Source: Prevotella sp.
GTDB lineage: Bacteria; Bacteroidota; Bacteroidia; Bacteroidales; Bacteroidaceae
DNA length: 44,078 nucleotides
Assembly (NCBI GenBank): GCA_024681875.1
Contig: JAILAA010000086.1
Coordinates: forward strand, 1 to 44,078
Reading direction: 5' to 3'
Below, piece by piece: positions 18,860 through 28,600 of this stretch. Every line of letters starts with the position of its first letter. Position 1 is the stretch's first letter. The notes under the pieces are model-generated. The model was not told where the DNA came from. It did no database searches and was given only the letters and a program-made list of their open reading frames with translations. Made by a program: the position numbers and the translations under genes.

Positions 18860-20497
18860 ATGATGACTAAGAATATCAAGAATATAGTCCTTCTGTTGGC
18901 AGTAGGCTGTGGCTTTGCCTCAGCACTCACTGCCTGCAGTGACTGGGACGACCATTATGAGCCGGCCATTGGAGGTGGCGGCGATGCCACATTGTGGCAG
19001 CAGCTACAGGCCAACACCCAACTGTCCGACTTCTGTGAAGTGCTTGAAAAGACCCGTATCTTCCGTATGCACCGCAAGACCGAGGTCAGCTACGCTCAAC
19101 TGCTCAACAGCGGTCAGGCATTTACTGTCATTGCTCCGATAAACGGCAGCTTTGATAAGGAATCGCTTTTGAAACTTGTTGAGACAGCACAAGGCGACTC
19201 CATAGTTGAGAAATCATTTATCTTCAATCACATGTCGCGAATGACTTCCTCTATGAAGCCTGTTCCACAGACGTTGCACTTGCTCAACGGCAAGCTGGTC
19301 AGCATGACGGAGTCGACCATTCAGAATGTGCCTATCATCGCTGCCAACCAGCGTGCCATGAATGGCGTGTTCCATGTGGCATCGCAAGCGCTGCCATACT
19401 CAAGAAATCTGTACGAGGCCCTATGTGATAATCCCGGCGTATCGGATATTGGCGCAATCCTCCGCCAATATGAATGGGACGAATTCGACCCCGATGCCTC
19501 CGTCACAAGTGGTATTGTCGAGGGCGTTCCCGTCTATATCGACTCAGTCGTTCATGAGCATAACCGTATGCTTGATGCCATAGGCCTGCTTAATGCAGAG
19601 GACTCTACCTACTGGGTAGTGGCTCCGAGTAATGATGTATGGAATAAGGTATGGGATGAAACGTCGAAGTTCTTCGTTTTTGACAAAAGCTACCAGAAGG
19701 CAGACTCGTTGCAGCGCTATTGGACAAACCGTGCGCTGCTTGACGATGCTATATTCAACATGACCGACCAGAAGTCGGTGAATGATTCGCTGATTTCGGT
19801 GCCTTACATCAACTGGTTTAATAACTATGTGGCAGGTAAGCCTGTGTTCCATGTGTTCCACAACCCGTTCAATGAAGGCGGTATCCTTCACGGTGCGCAG
19901 GCGCTGCAATGCAGTAATGGCGTTCTGTATTTGACTGATAAGTGGCCCTTTACACCTGAGCAGACCTATTTCAAGCAGCTATGGACTGAGGGCGAGACCA
20001 CATGGCTCATCACTGATGAAAAGAGCTGTCGTTATGAGACTATCAAGCAGGTTGCCGACAGTATTTCCGAGAACAAGTTCCTGCAGATTATTGCTACCAG
20101 CGGAACTGCTAACTGGGAGCTGACTTATCGGTTGGATAATGTGTTGTCGGGTGAGTACGATGTCTGTGCCATCATCTTGCCTCAGACAGTCATCAATCCT
20201 GATGCCACCAATCTGCGCCCCTGTAAGTTCAAGGCAGTTATCAACTATGTTGACGCCGATGGTAAAGAGCAGTCTTTTGATTGCGATAACACGCAGTTCC
20301 AGACCAATCCGGAGAGAGTTGACACTGTGGTGCTGGCCGAGGCATTCCGTTTCCCCGCCAGCAACTACGGGCAAAGTACCAATAAAATCAGTCTGAACAT
20401 AAAGTGTAGCATCACTGCACGTGAAACATCGAGATTCTCTCGCGAGATGTTGCTTGACTGCATCTACCTGCGTCCACGAACCTCTAAGCCTGAATAA
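18860..20497 (+). CDS. Fasciclin-domain lipoprotein (third)
   Basis: 545 residues. The lipoprotein signal ends at Cys26 (LTAC), followed by SDWDDHYEP. Two FAS1-type entry motifs are visible: AFTVIAPINGSFDKESLL (about 87) and YWVVAPSNDVWNKVW (about 250). The C-terminal ~150 residues form a further beta-rich domain similar in placement to that of the preceding fasciclin gene. The stop is only 2 bp before the ATG of the second SusC, so the two are surely co-transcribed and probably co-translated. This gives a fasciclin/fasciclin/SusC/SusD block that mirrors the fasciclin/SusC/SusD block before it. Confidence 0.8.
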   Translation: MMTKNIKNIVLLLAVGCGFASALTACSDWDDHYEPAIGGGGDATLWQQLQANTQLSDFCEVLEKTRIFRMHRKTEVSYAQLLNSGQAFTVIAPINGSFDKESLLKLVETAQGDSIVEKSFIFNHMSRMTSSMKPVPQTLHLLNGKLVSMTESTIQNVPIIAANQRAMNGVFHVASQALPYSRNLYEALCDNPGVSDIGAILRQYEWDEFDPDASVTSGIVEGVPVYIDSVVHEHNRMLDAIGLLNAEDSTYWVVAPSNDVWNKVWDETSKFFVFDKSYQKADSLQRYWTNRALLDDAIFNMTDQKSVNDSLISVPYINWFNNYVAGKPVFHVFHNPFNEGGILHGAQALQCSNGVLYLTDKWPFTPEQTYFKQLWTEGETTWLITDEKSCRYETIKQVADSISENKFLQIIATSGTANWELTYRLDNVLSGEYDVCAIILPQTVINPDATNLRPCKFKAVINYVDADGKEQSFDCDNTQFQTNPERVDTVVLAEAFRFPASNYGQSTNKISLNIKCSITARETSRFSREMLLDCIYLRPRTSKPE

Positions 20498-20499
20498 TT

Positions 20500-23400
20500 A
20501 TGAAAAAGTATATTATATCATTTGCCATGTTCCTGGTTTCTGCCACACTGGCAGCACAGGACAATATGAAAACGGTGAAAGGACAGGTTGTGGATGCTGC
20601 AACAGGCAAACCCCTGGCCGGTGTCTTCGTTTCAGCTTACGACAATCAGCGTATGACGACGATGACTGACGATAATGGTCAGTACGAGCTGAAGGTTGAT
20701 GAAAAAACACGCTCGCTGTTACTTCGTGTGGATGGCTATTGTATCCAGCAGCGTGCCATCAGCGGGGAGAAGGTGGATGCCGGTCTCTACAGCAATGCCT
20801 TCACCGAAACCTACAAACGCACGACATCTGCATCCCTCAGTGCCGAGGCCAACCGTTTTGACAACAATTCCGAAGTGAGTATCGCCCCGCTCGTTGCCCA
20901 GCAGTTAGGAGCCGATATGCGCATGGTCAGCCGTAGCGGTATCCCAGGCATGGGAAGTACGATGCTCATTGAAGGTATCAACTCGCTGAACGCCAATGTG
21001 CAGCCGCTTGTTGTTATTGACGATGTCATCATGGACATGCAGTACAATCGTGAGATGCTTCACGACGGCTATTTCAACAATTTGCTGACCAATCTCAACG
21101 TCAACGATATCGAGAGTGTGCAGGTGTTGAAGAATGGTACAGCCCTCTACGGTGCCAAGGGCGCCAACGGCGTGCTCCTCATCAAGACCAAGCGTAACAA
21201 GTCGATGGCTACGAAGATTGATGTCAACATCAACGGGCGTTACGAACTGGTTCCCCGCCTGCCGGAGATGATGGGTGCTGAGGAATACCGCCTCTATACC
21301 ACCGAGCTGTTGTCGGGACACATGAATCCTGCTTCTATGAGCAGTATGCGTTACCTTAACAGTGAACCCTCGTATTACTATTACAATCAGTATCATAACA
21401 ATACAGACTGGAAAGACGAGGTCTATGAGAACGCTTTCTCCCAGAACTACGGCATCAACGTTCAGGGTGGTGACGACGTGGCCTCTTACAACCTTTCCGT
21501 GGGCTACTCATTAGGTAACAGTACCCTGAAGGATAACGACTTCTCGCGCTTTAACATGCGCCTGAACTCCGATATCTCGATTACCAAGAAACTCGATGTG
21601 CGCTTCGATGCCTCTTACAGTGATGTGGATCGTAACCTGCGCGATGACGGAGCTTCTGAGAGTCCACTTGGTACTGTCATCACCTCGCCAGGATTCCTCG
21701 GACTGACCAAGTCGCCCTTCCTTTCACCTTACGCTTTTGACAATCACGGCAGTATCAGTCACTATCTGGCAGAGGCCGACGACTATTTAGAGGGCAAGTT
21801 CCAGGGACGCGGCCGTCTGGCCAACCCCGCCTCTATCCTGAAGTACGGTGATGGTAAGAACCGTAACTCTTTCGGCAACCGCCTCATTATGTTTGCCATC
21901 ACGCCAAAATTCCAGTTCAACCGCCATCTTGATCTGCGTGAGCATTTCGTGCTGGGACTGGTGAATACCAATGAGAACTACTACCTGCCTATTCAGGGCG
22001 TACCTACATTCGTGGTCGATGGCCTTTCGGAAGAAACCAAGCTGAACAACATAGCACAGAGCATGGCTGCGCGTGAGACCACTATTCAGAGCGACACCCG
22101 CCTGTCGTGGCAAAACAAGTACGGTTTCCATAACATCAGTGCCATGGGTGGCGTTCGCTATCTGAGCTATGACTTCAACAGCACTTCGCAACTTGGCTAC
22201 AACTCAACGAATGACAAAAACCCCAATATGTCCAGTTCGTTGCAGTTCAAGAAGACCGATGGCGCTGATGACCAGACTCGTGAGATTACCTGGTATGCCA
22301 TTGGCAACTATAACTATGGTGATAGCTACTACCTCAGTGCCGGTCTGTCGGCACAGGCTTCGTCACGTTTTGGTGATGATGCCAGCGGTCTCAAGCTCTT
22401 CAAGACCGTATGGGGGCTCTTCCCCAGCATTGAGGGAGCCTGGGTGCTTACCAACGAGAAGTGGCTGGCAGGCGTGAAAGGCCTAGACTACCTTCGGTTG
22501 AATGTGGGCTTCGATGTGACAGGTAATGATGATATCGACTATACCGCTTCTCGCTCATACTTCATTTCGAAGCGTATGATTGGGGAAACGGGCGTTACGG
22601 GTAAGGTTATTGGCAACATTGGCAACACTGACCTGCAGTGGGAGACCACGCGCCGCCTGACCGCAGGCCTGACAGGTAACTTTATCAATAATCGTCTGGG
22701 CCTACACCTGAATGTCTATAAGAGTTGGACGTCAAATCTTCTCTCCTTGCGCCAGTTGGCATACACCAGTGGTCTGCAGGAGAACTGGAGTAACGACGGA
22801 AAACTGGAAAACATGGGCTTTGATGTGAGCCTTACAGCCAAGGTACTGGCTCTGAAGGATTTCTCATGGGAGCTTGGCGCTTCGGCCGGCCACTATAAAA
22901 ACAAGGTGACAGCCCTGCCCAATAACAACCGCAGCGTAGAGACCGACATCTACGGCGCCACTATCCTCACACAGGTGGGTCAGCCCGTGGGTGTGTTCTA
23001 TGGTTACAAGACCAATGGCGTTTATACCACTACTGGTGAGGCTCAGGCCGATGGCCACTACATCCTGAAGCAGAATGGCGACCGCGTGTATTTCGAGGCT
23101 GGCGACATGCGCTTCCTTGATCTTGACAAAAACAATGCTGCAACCGGCATGTCTGAAGCTGGACTTATTGACGAGGCCGACCGCACCATTATCGGTGACC
23201 CCAACCCCGATGTCTATGGCAACATCTTCACCACGCTCACCTATAAGCAATTCTCGTTGCAGGCCGTGATGAACTATTCGTTGGGTAACGACGTGTACAA
23301 CTATCAGCGTTCACTGCTTGAGGGTGGTACTTACTTCTTGAATCAAACTACGGCTATGCGTAACCGTTGGACTACGGAAGGTCAGCAAACGGACATTCCG

Positions 23401-23694
23401 CGTGTCAGCTACACCGACCCCATGGGCAACTCACGCTTCAGCGACCGCTGGATTGAGGATGGCAGCTATCTGCGCCTCGCAAGCGTGACCCTGAGTTACA
23501 ATATTCCCATTCAGAGTACCTATTTGCAGGGCATCACCATCTGGGGCAATGCACAGAATCTCTTTACCCTGACCCATTACTTGGGCTGTGACCCCGACTG
23601 TGCCCTTGGCTCTGGCATCCTCTCTCAGGGCATTGACCGTGGCCTCCTCTCTGCTGGGCGTTCCTTCTCGTTGGGTGTGAACATCAACCTGTAA
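20500..23694 (+). CDS. SusC/RagA-type TonB-dependent outer-membrane transporter (second copy)
   Basis: 1064 residues: signal peptide ending at LAAQ (about 23), carboxypeptidase-D-regulatory-like domain (about 29-95; VKGQVVDAATGKPLAGVFV), plug with VQVLKNGTALYGAKGANGVL (about 208-227), and a barrel ending SFSLGVNINL. In place of the usual KDAAATAIYG box it has KNGTALYG, so it is clearly diverged from the first SusC in the same operon, and the two differ along their whole length. They are therefore not a recent tandem duplication and may import different parts of the same material. The second SusD follows 42 bp downstream. Confidence 0.94.
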   Translation: MKKYIISFAMFLVSATLAAQDNMKTVKGQVVDAATGKPLAGVFVSAYDNQRMTTMTDDNGQYELKVDEKTRSLLLRVDGYCIQQRAISGEKVDAGLYSNAFTETYKRTTSASLSAEANRFDNNSEVSIAPLVAQQLGADMRMVSRSGIPGMGSTMLIEGINSLNANVQPLVVIDDVIMDMQYNREMLHDGYFNNLLTNLNVNDIESVQVLKNGTALYGAKGANGVLLIKTKRNKSMATKIDVNINGRYELVPRLPEMMGAEEYRLYTTELLSGHMNPASMSSMRYLNSEPSYYYYNQYHNNTDWKDEVYENAFSQNYGINVQGGDDVASYNLSVGYSLGNSTLKDNDFSRFNMRLNSDISITKKLDVRFDASYSDVDRNLRDDGASESPLGTVITSPGFLGLTKSPFLSPYAFDNHGSISHYLAEADDYLEGKFQGRGRLANPASILKYGDGKNRNSFGNRLIMFAITPKFQFNRHLDLREHFVLGLVNTNENYYLPIQGVPTFVVDGLSEETKLNNIAQSMAARETTIQSDTRLSWQNKYGFHNISAMGGVRYLSYDFNSTSQLGYNSTNDKNPNMSSSLQFKKTDGADDQTREITWYAIGNYNYGDSYYLSAGLSAQASSRFGDDASGLKLFKTVWGLFPSIEGAWVLTNEKWLAGVKGLDYLRLNVGFDVTGNDDIDYTASRSYFISKRMIGETGVTGKVIGNIGNTDLQWETTRRLTAGLTGNFINNRLGLHLNVYKSWTSNLLSLRQLAYTSGLQENWSNDGKLENMGFDVSLTAKVLALKDFSWELGASAGHYKNKVTALPNNNRSVETDIYGATILTQVGQPVGVFYGYKTNGVYTTTGEAQADGHYILKQNGDRVYFEAGDMRFLDLDKNNAATGMSEAGLIDEADRTIIGDPNPDVYGNIFTTLTYKQFSLQAVMNYSLGNDVYNYQRSLLEGGTYFLNQTTAMRNRWTTEGQQTDIPRVSYTDPMGNSRFSDRWIEDGSYLRLASVTLSYNIPIQSTYLQGITIWGNAQNLFTLTHYLGCDPDCALGSGILSQGIDRGLLSAGRSFSLGVNINL

Positions 23695-23736
23695 TTACAA
23701 TAAACAATAAGCGTTAAACTAGTAATATTGAAAAGA

Positions 23737-25455
23737 ATGAAAAAGCTGTCAATAATAAAGAGAATGGCCAATGCAATAAAGGTTGTTGGTTGTTGTTTAT
23801 TGGTTATTGGAATGAGTAGCTGCTCTGACATGCTGGAGACAGAGTCTGAGCTGGTGGAATATGAAAAGGACAACACCCTGAATCATACCACTGACTCATT
23901 ATACAGTGTGATGGGCATCATCAACAAGATGCAGATCATTGCTGATCGCACCGTCCTGCTTGGCGAGACACGTGGCGACCTGATGACCGTCACAGATGAG
24001 GCGACTACAGACCTCAAACGTCTAGCTGCCTTCGATTTCTCCGTGGAGAATAAGTACAATCAGGTGAGCGACTACTATGCCGTTATCAACAACTGTAATT
24101 ATTTCCTCGCTCATGTAGATACCGCCATGCAGCGACGTGGACGTCACTTGTTCAGCAACGAGTATGCCGCCGTCAAGGGCTTCCGTGCATGGACATATCT
24201 TGAGTTGGTAAAGGCTTATGGTGAGGTGCCTTTGGTGACCGAGCCTCTGATGACCGAGCGCGAGGCAGCCGCAGCCGTGGCTGGCCCGAAGGCTGGCATT
24301 AAGGAAGTCTGTGATTATTTCATCAATGACCTGACGCCGTACGCATACGTAGATATGCCGGTCTATCAAAGTATCGGTTCCAGACCCTCTGACAAATTCT
24401 TTATCCCAACGCGTGCGCTCTTAGGCGACCTATGTCTATGGGCTGGTCGCTATGAAGAGGCTGCCAAATGGTATTCCGATTATCTGAACGACAAGAAAGC
24501 CTACGTCAAAATCAACTATGGCAACCGTGTGCGTTGGGAGAATCCAACGGTGTATACCTCACCAAGGGGCCAATTCAATGTCGATGGCGATGAAGAATTG
24601 TTGGGCATTATTCCGATGGAAACACGTATTTTCGATGGCACCATCAGCGACCTTGACAATATCATGACTTCTACCCGCGAAAACAGATACTTCTTCCAGC
24701 TCCAGCCTTCAAGGGGTATGCGCCAGTTGTCAGCCAGTCAGGTCTATTGTATTGAATACAAGACTGAAATATCCACCGATACCATCTATGTGCCGAAGAC
24801 GGGTATGAGCGATGAGCTGCTTGTAGGCGATTTGCGTCTCAATTCGGTCTATCGTCTCACCTCACGTGGCTCTCAGGATCCTTATGAGGAGTATTCGTCT
24901 GTCTCTCAGAGTATTAGTAAACTGTCCAGAAACTCTATTACGACCTATCGTAGCCCGATGGTCTACTTGCGTTTTGCCGAGGCTCTCAACCGAGCTGGTT
25001 ATCCGCAGTCGGCCATGCTCATCCTGAAGTATGGATTGTGCAAAGAAAACGCTCAGCTCTACGTAGATAGCGTCGAGTATGCGGCCTCAAAGCAATATAT
25101 CAACTTCGACGAGATTGAGTTTACTCGTGAGAACACCATCGGTATTCACTCGCGTGGCTCTGGTGATTCACATAGTAATGCCTACTACGTTCTGCCGCAG
25201 CCTGAAAGCCAGCTGGCAACACGTGCAGACACCGTGGCCTATCAGATACCGCTCGTAGAGGATCTTATAGTCAACGAGATGGCCTTAGAGGGTGCCTTCG
25301 AGGGTTACCGCTTCTATGATTTGATGCGTGTGGCATTGCGTCGTGACGACCCCGCCTATCTGGCAAATCCCATCTCACAGCGTGAAGGAACTGTCGATGA
25401 GGCGCTCCGCTCATTGCTGATGGACAAGTCCAATTGGTACTTGCCTTTACCATAA
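23737..25455 (+). CDS. SusD/RagB-type surface lipoprotein (second copy)
   Basis: 572 residues from ATG 23737; an in-frame TTG three codons upstream is less likely. The lipoprotein signal ends at Cys29 (GMSSC). SusD features include AVKGFRAWTYLELVKAYGEVP (positions 24169-24231) and the C-terminal NEMALEGAFEGYRFYDLMRVALRR-type segment (25276-25347). The signal-peptide core (VVGCCLLVIG) is encoded by a heptamer repeat (23781-23815). Last gene of the seven-gene unit; a terminator follows at 25543-25587. Confidence 0.93.
   Translation: MKKLSIIKRMANAIKVVGCCLLVIGMSSCSDMLETESELVEYEKDNTLNHTTDSLYSVMGIINKMQIIADRTVLLGETRGDLMTVTDEATTDLKRLAAFDFSVENKYNQVSDYYAVINNCNYFLAHVDTAMQRRGRHLFSNEYAAVKGFRAWTYLELVKAYGEVPLVTEPLMTEREAAAAVAGPKAGIKEVCDYFINDLTPYAYVDMPVYQSIGSRPSDKFFIPTRALLGDLCLWAGRYEEAAKWYSDYLNDKKAYVKINYGNRVRWENPTVYTSPRGQFNVDGDEELLGIIPMETRIFDGTISDLDNIMTSTRENRYFFQLQPSRGMRQLSASQVYCIEYKTEISTDTIYVPKTGMSDELLVGDLRLNSVYRLTSRGSQDPYEEYSSVSQSISKLSRNSITTYRSPMVYLRFAEALNRAGYPQSAMLILKYGLCKENAQLYVDSVEYAASKQYINFDEIEFTRENTIGIHSRGSGDSHSNAYYVLPQPESQLATRADTVAYQIPLVEDLIVNEMALEGAFEGYRFYDLMRVALRRDDPAYLANPISQREGTVDEALRSLLMDKSNWYLPLP
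23781..23815. repeat. Heptamer array encoding the second SusD signal-peptide core
   Basis: GGTTGTT twice, GTTTATT, GGTTATT and GGAATGA in exact 7-bp phase. They encode the hydrophobic core and stop just before the lipobox Cys29. Confidence 0.88.
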
Positions 25456-25542
25456 ACATCATATTTTTTCCTGCTGTGAAGCACGAATCGGTTAGTAATT
25501 GTTAGTTATAGTAATATAGTATAGTTTTTTTGCAGCTGCTTT

Positions 25543-25587
25543 GTGTGTCCACCTGTATGAGATATATCGGTGGGCACACCTTTTTTT
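25543..25587 (+). terminator. Terminator of the fasciclin/SusCD operon
   Basis: Stem GTGTGTCCACC (25543-25553) pairs with GGTGGGCACAC (25569-25579) over 11 bp with one G-U pair. A loop of about 15 nt separates the arms, and a run of seven T follows (25581-25587). Confidence 0.85.
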
Positions 25588-25597
25588 CGTCTTTTTT

Positions 25598-25628
25598 TTT
25601 GTCAGTTAATTTTTTTTTCTTACTTTTG
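25598..25628 (+). promoter_or_regulatory. Promoter of the HTCS gene
   Basis: TTTG at 25598-25601 and TACTTTTG at 25621-25628 with 19 bp between them: a near-perfect Bacteroidetes promoter (TTTG-N19-TAnnTTTG). The start site would be near 25635, giving a leader of about 40 bp. The strong consensus suggests constitutive expression of the sensor. Confidence 0.8.
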
Positions 25629-25675
25629 CACGCAGACTATACTATAAAAAAACTATAACGATATTGACTTCTACC

Positions 25676-28600
25676 ATGAAACGCCTGCTTCATGTTGCTA
25701 TATATTTATGGGTCTCTGTGCATGTCTTTGCGCAGCGTGGACAATTCTTTTCGTCTGATCTTTTTTCCAGCAGTCTGATTTCTGGTCTCTGTCAGGATCA
25801 GTTAGGGGCTATTTGGATTGCTACCGACTATGGCCTGAATCGTTTCGACGGCTATCATTTCCATACCTATCTACACGATGATGCTGATAGCACCTCGATG
25901 GTGACCAACGTAGTAACGACACTGCTCTGTGACAGTGCCGGACATCTGTGGGTAGGCACCAACAAGGGACTTGACTGCTATGATGCAGATAGTGAGACAT
26001 TCCTTCACTATCCCTTCCCTGGAGATATCAAACCGCGCGTATCTAGAATGTTACAGCTACATGACGGGACTATCCTCGTCGGAACTGCAGGCTATGGCGC
26101 CTTCGTCCTACGCCCGTCTGTGGCGCTAAGCTCTTCATCTGCCGTCTCACAATTGACACGTTTCACTCCTATGGGTGAAGGTGGCTATTTCAGTCGTATG
26201 TACGAGGACACCAAAGGACGATTGTGGAAGAGCGGGCATGACGAACAAATCATGGTGTTGGAGCAAGGCGAGTTGCGTACCTTACAGTCGCAGGTAGGTA
26301 TCCCACAGGTCTTTATAGAGTATAATAATCAGCTGATGATACTTGGCATGTACGGACTGATGGTCTATGATGGCCATCAGCTGATCAAGGCTCCAATAGA
26401 TATGAGTGCTGTGGCTGGTAAGGAAATTATCTTTACCGATATGACTATTGGTGGAGACGGAATATTATATATTGGTACGCGAGGCCATGGGCTTTATAGT
26501 CTTTCCGATAGGCGGCTGAAACGAGTTGAAGCCAGCGCTAAGGGCATTAATCAGTCAACGGCCAGAATCAGCACCGTTATGTCTGACCGGAAAGGTAACT
26601 TGTGGATTGGTTGTCTGCGCAAAGGACTGCTCATGCTTCCTCAGCGGCCTCCACAGTTTGCAAACTGGAGCTTTGAAGATCAAGGCATCAGCCTGGGTAC
26701 CACCATCAGGTCTGTCTGCGAGGGTGATGAGGGAATGGTGTGGTGTACTGTTCAGGATGTGGGCGTCTATGGCTTTAACGAAAAAGGCCATGTGGTGGCC
26801 CATCCACAAGCACCGGATGCCGTGGAATTTATTTTCCGTGACCGGCAGCAGCGCTACTGGATAGGTACCGACAACGGTCTCTATGCTTACAATCCACTGA
26901 CAGGCAACTCTCAGTTAAAGGTGACTTATGATTGCGAGATGTTCAATGGCATGACCAGTGATAATGACGGCCGTCTTTACATCTCCACTTCTGCGCGAGG
27001 TTTTTGTGTCTACGACCCGCAGACGGGCAAGCTGCTCAACCATAATATTTTCGAGGAGGAAGACTCCGTGCGTGGACGCCTCTGTAATAACTGGGTTATG
27101 GGACTGACTGTTGACAATCAGGGCCTTATCTGGATGGCAACAGCCTCTGGCGTATCATGCTATGACCCGTCGGTCGACAGCTTTCGTTCACAAGGCTGGA
27201 ATCAGCAGCTCAATGGAGTTGTCTGTTTCGATGTATGTGAACTACATTCGGGCCAGTTATCTGATGGGAGACAGTTGCAGGGATGCATTGCTATCGCCAC
27301 TGAGCAAGGACTCTATCTCTATGACCGGCAAACACGTCAGACAGAACGCTTTCCTGGTAGTGAGCAGCTGCAGAACAAGGCTGTTAGTTATATCGTGCAA
27401 GCCAACAACGGCGACTTGTGGTGTTCTACCAGCATGGGTATTTGGCAGTATAGGCAAGACAGCCATACCTTCGTGGGCCATATTTCAGGTAACGGGCTGA
27501 TGCAGAAGGAGTACCTCTACGGTGTAGGCATGCATACAGACGACGATATCATCTACTTCGGACACAATGACGGACTGACCGTGTTCGTGCCTGCCAGTAT
27601 CAATGACAGTGAACATGATATTGCTCCTTTGCAACTCACTTCTTTCCGTGTCGGTGACCAGTATGTGAAGTCTGGCACCGTCATCAATGGCGTCGAAGTG
27701 ACTGACCGTGCCGTCAGCAAGAGCAGCTATTTTACACTGAGTTATCTCGACCATACTATAACGCTGGCTTTTTCGCAGTTCAATTTTGATGCACCTTCGA
27801 ATATCACACTCGAGTACAGCATCAATGATGGCGAGTGGATACGAAATCCTGCAGGACAAAACGAGTTTACACTGGGACATCTGCAGCCTGGCACTTACCG
27901 CATTGTCGTACGCGCTTTGCAAGGCAGCGACTACACACCTGAGAAGGTCATCATCGTTACCATTCGTACACCTTGGTACCGTTCATTAGGGGCTTACTTC
28001 GTCTATGCCCTCTTGCTTATTTCCCTGATAGCATATATTTTCTACACCTATCGGCGCCGGGCACGTCAGCAACTTAACGAGGACAAGATGAAATTCCTCA
28101 TCAATGCCACGCATGACATTCGTTCGCCGTTAACACTCATCCTCTCGCCACTACACAAGGCATTGCGCATCAGCGAAGAAATGCAACCATCAGACGAGAA
28201 AACAGAAAACTCATCTCTTTCCACATTGCATGCATCACTGGAGACCATTGAGCGGAATGCCAAGCGCATACTCGATCTGGTCAACCAGATTCTCGATGTG
28301 CGCAAGATTGACAAACAGCAGATGCATCTCCACTGCCAGCGTACAGATATAGTGGCTTTCATTCGCGGCATCTGTAAGATGTACGACTTCAATGCCCGGG
28401 AACGGAATATCGATTTTGACTATGCACCCGATACTGAGGAGTTGGAGGCATGGATAGACCGAAGCCAGTTCGACAAGGTCGTCAGCAACCTGCTCTCTAA
28501 TGCTTTCAAATACTGCGGAGAAGCAGGAATCGTCAAGGTTGAACTTACACACGACCAACAATCCTTCCGTCTACAGGTCATCGACAACGGAGCTGGACTG

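Larger units (their letters stand above)
25505..25659. repeat. 155-bp segment with ~20-bp inverted ends between SusD and the HTCS gene
   Basis: Left end 25505-25524 contains GTTATAGT, a 3-bp gap, then ATAGTATAG. Right end 25637-25659 is the reverse complement of the same two blocks with a 6-bp gap. Between them lie a terminator and the HTCS promoter. No target duplication is evident. It may be a pair of operator sites or a small MITE-like element. Confidence 0.6.

Noticed and set aside
20500..25455. Second SusC/SusD as a recent tandem duplication of the first
   Set aside because: The two pairs differ throughout, including the plug signature and signal peptides, so the pairs are old or separately acquired.
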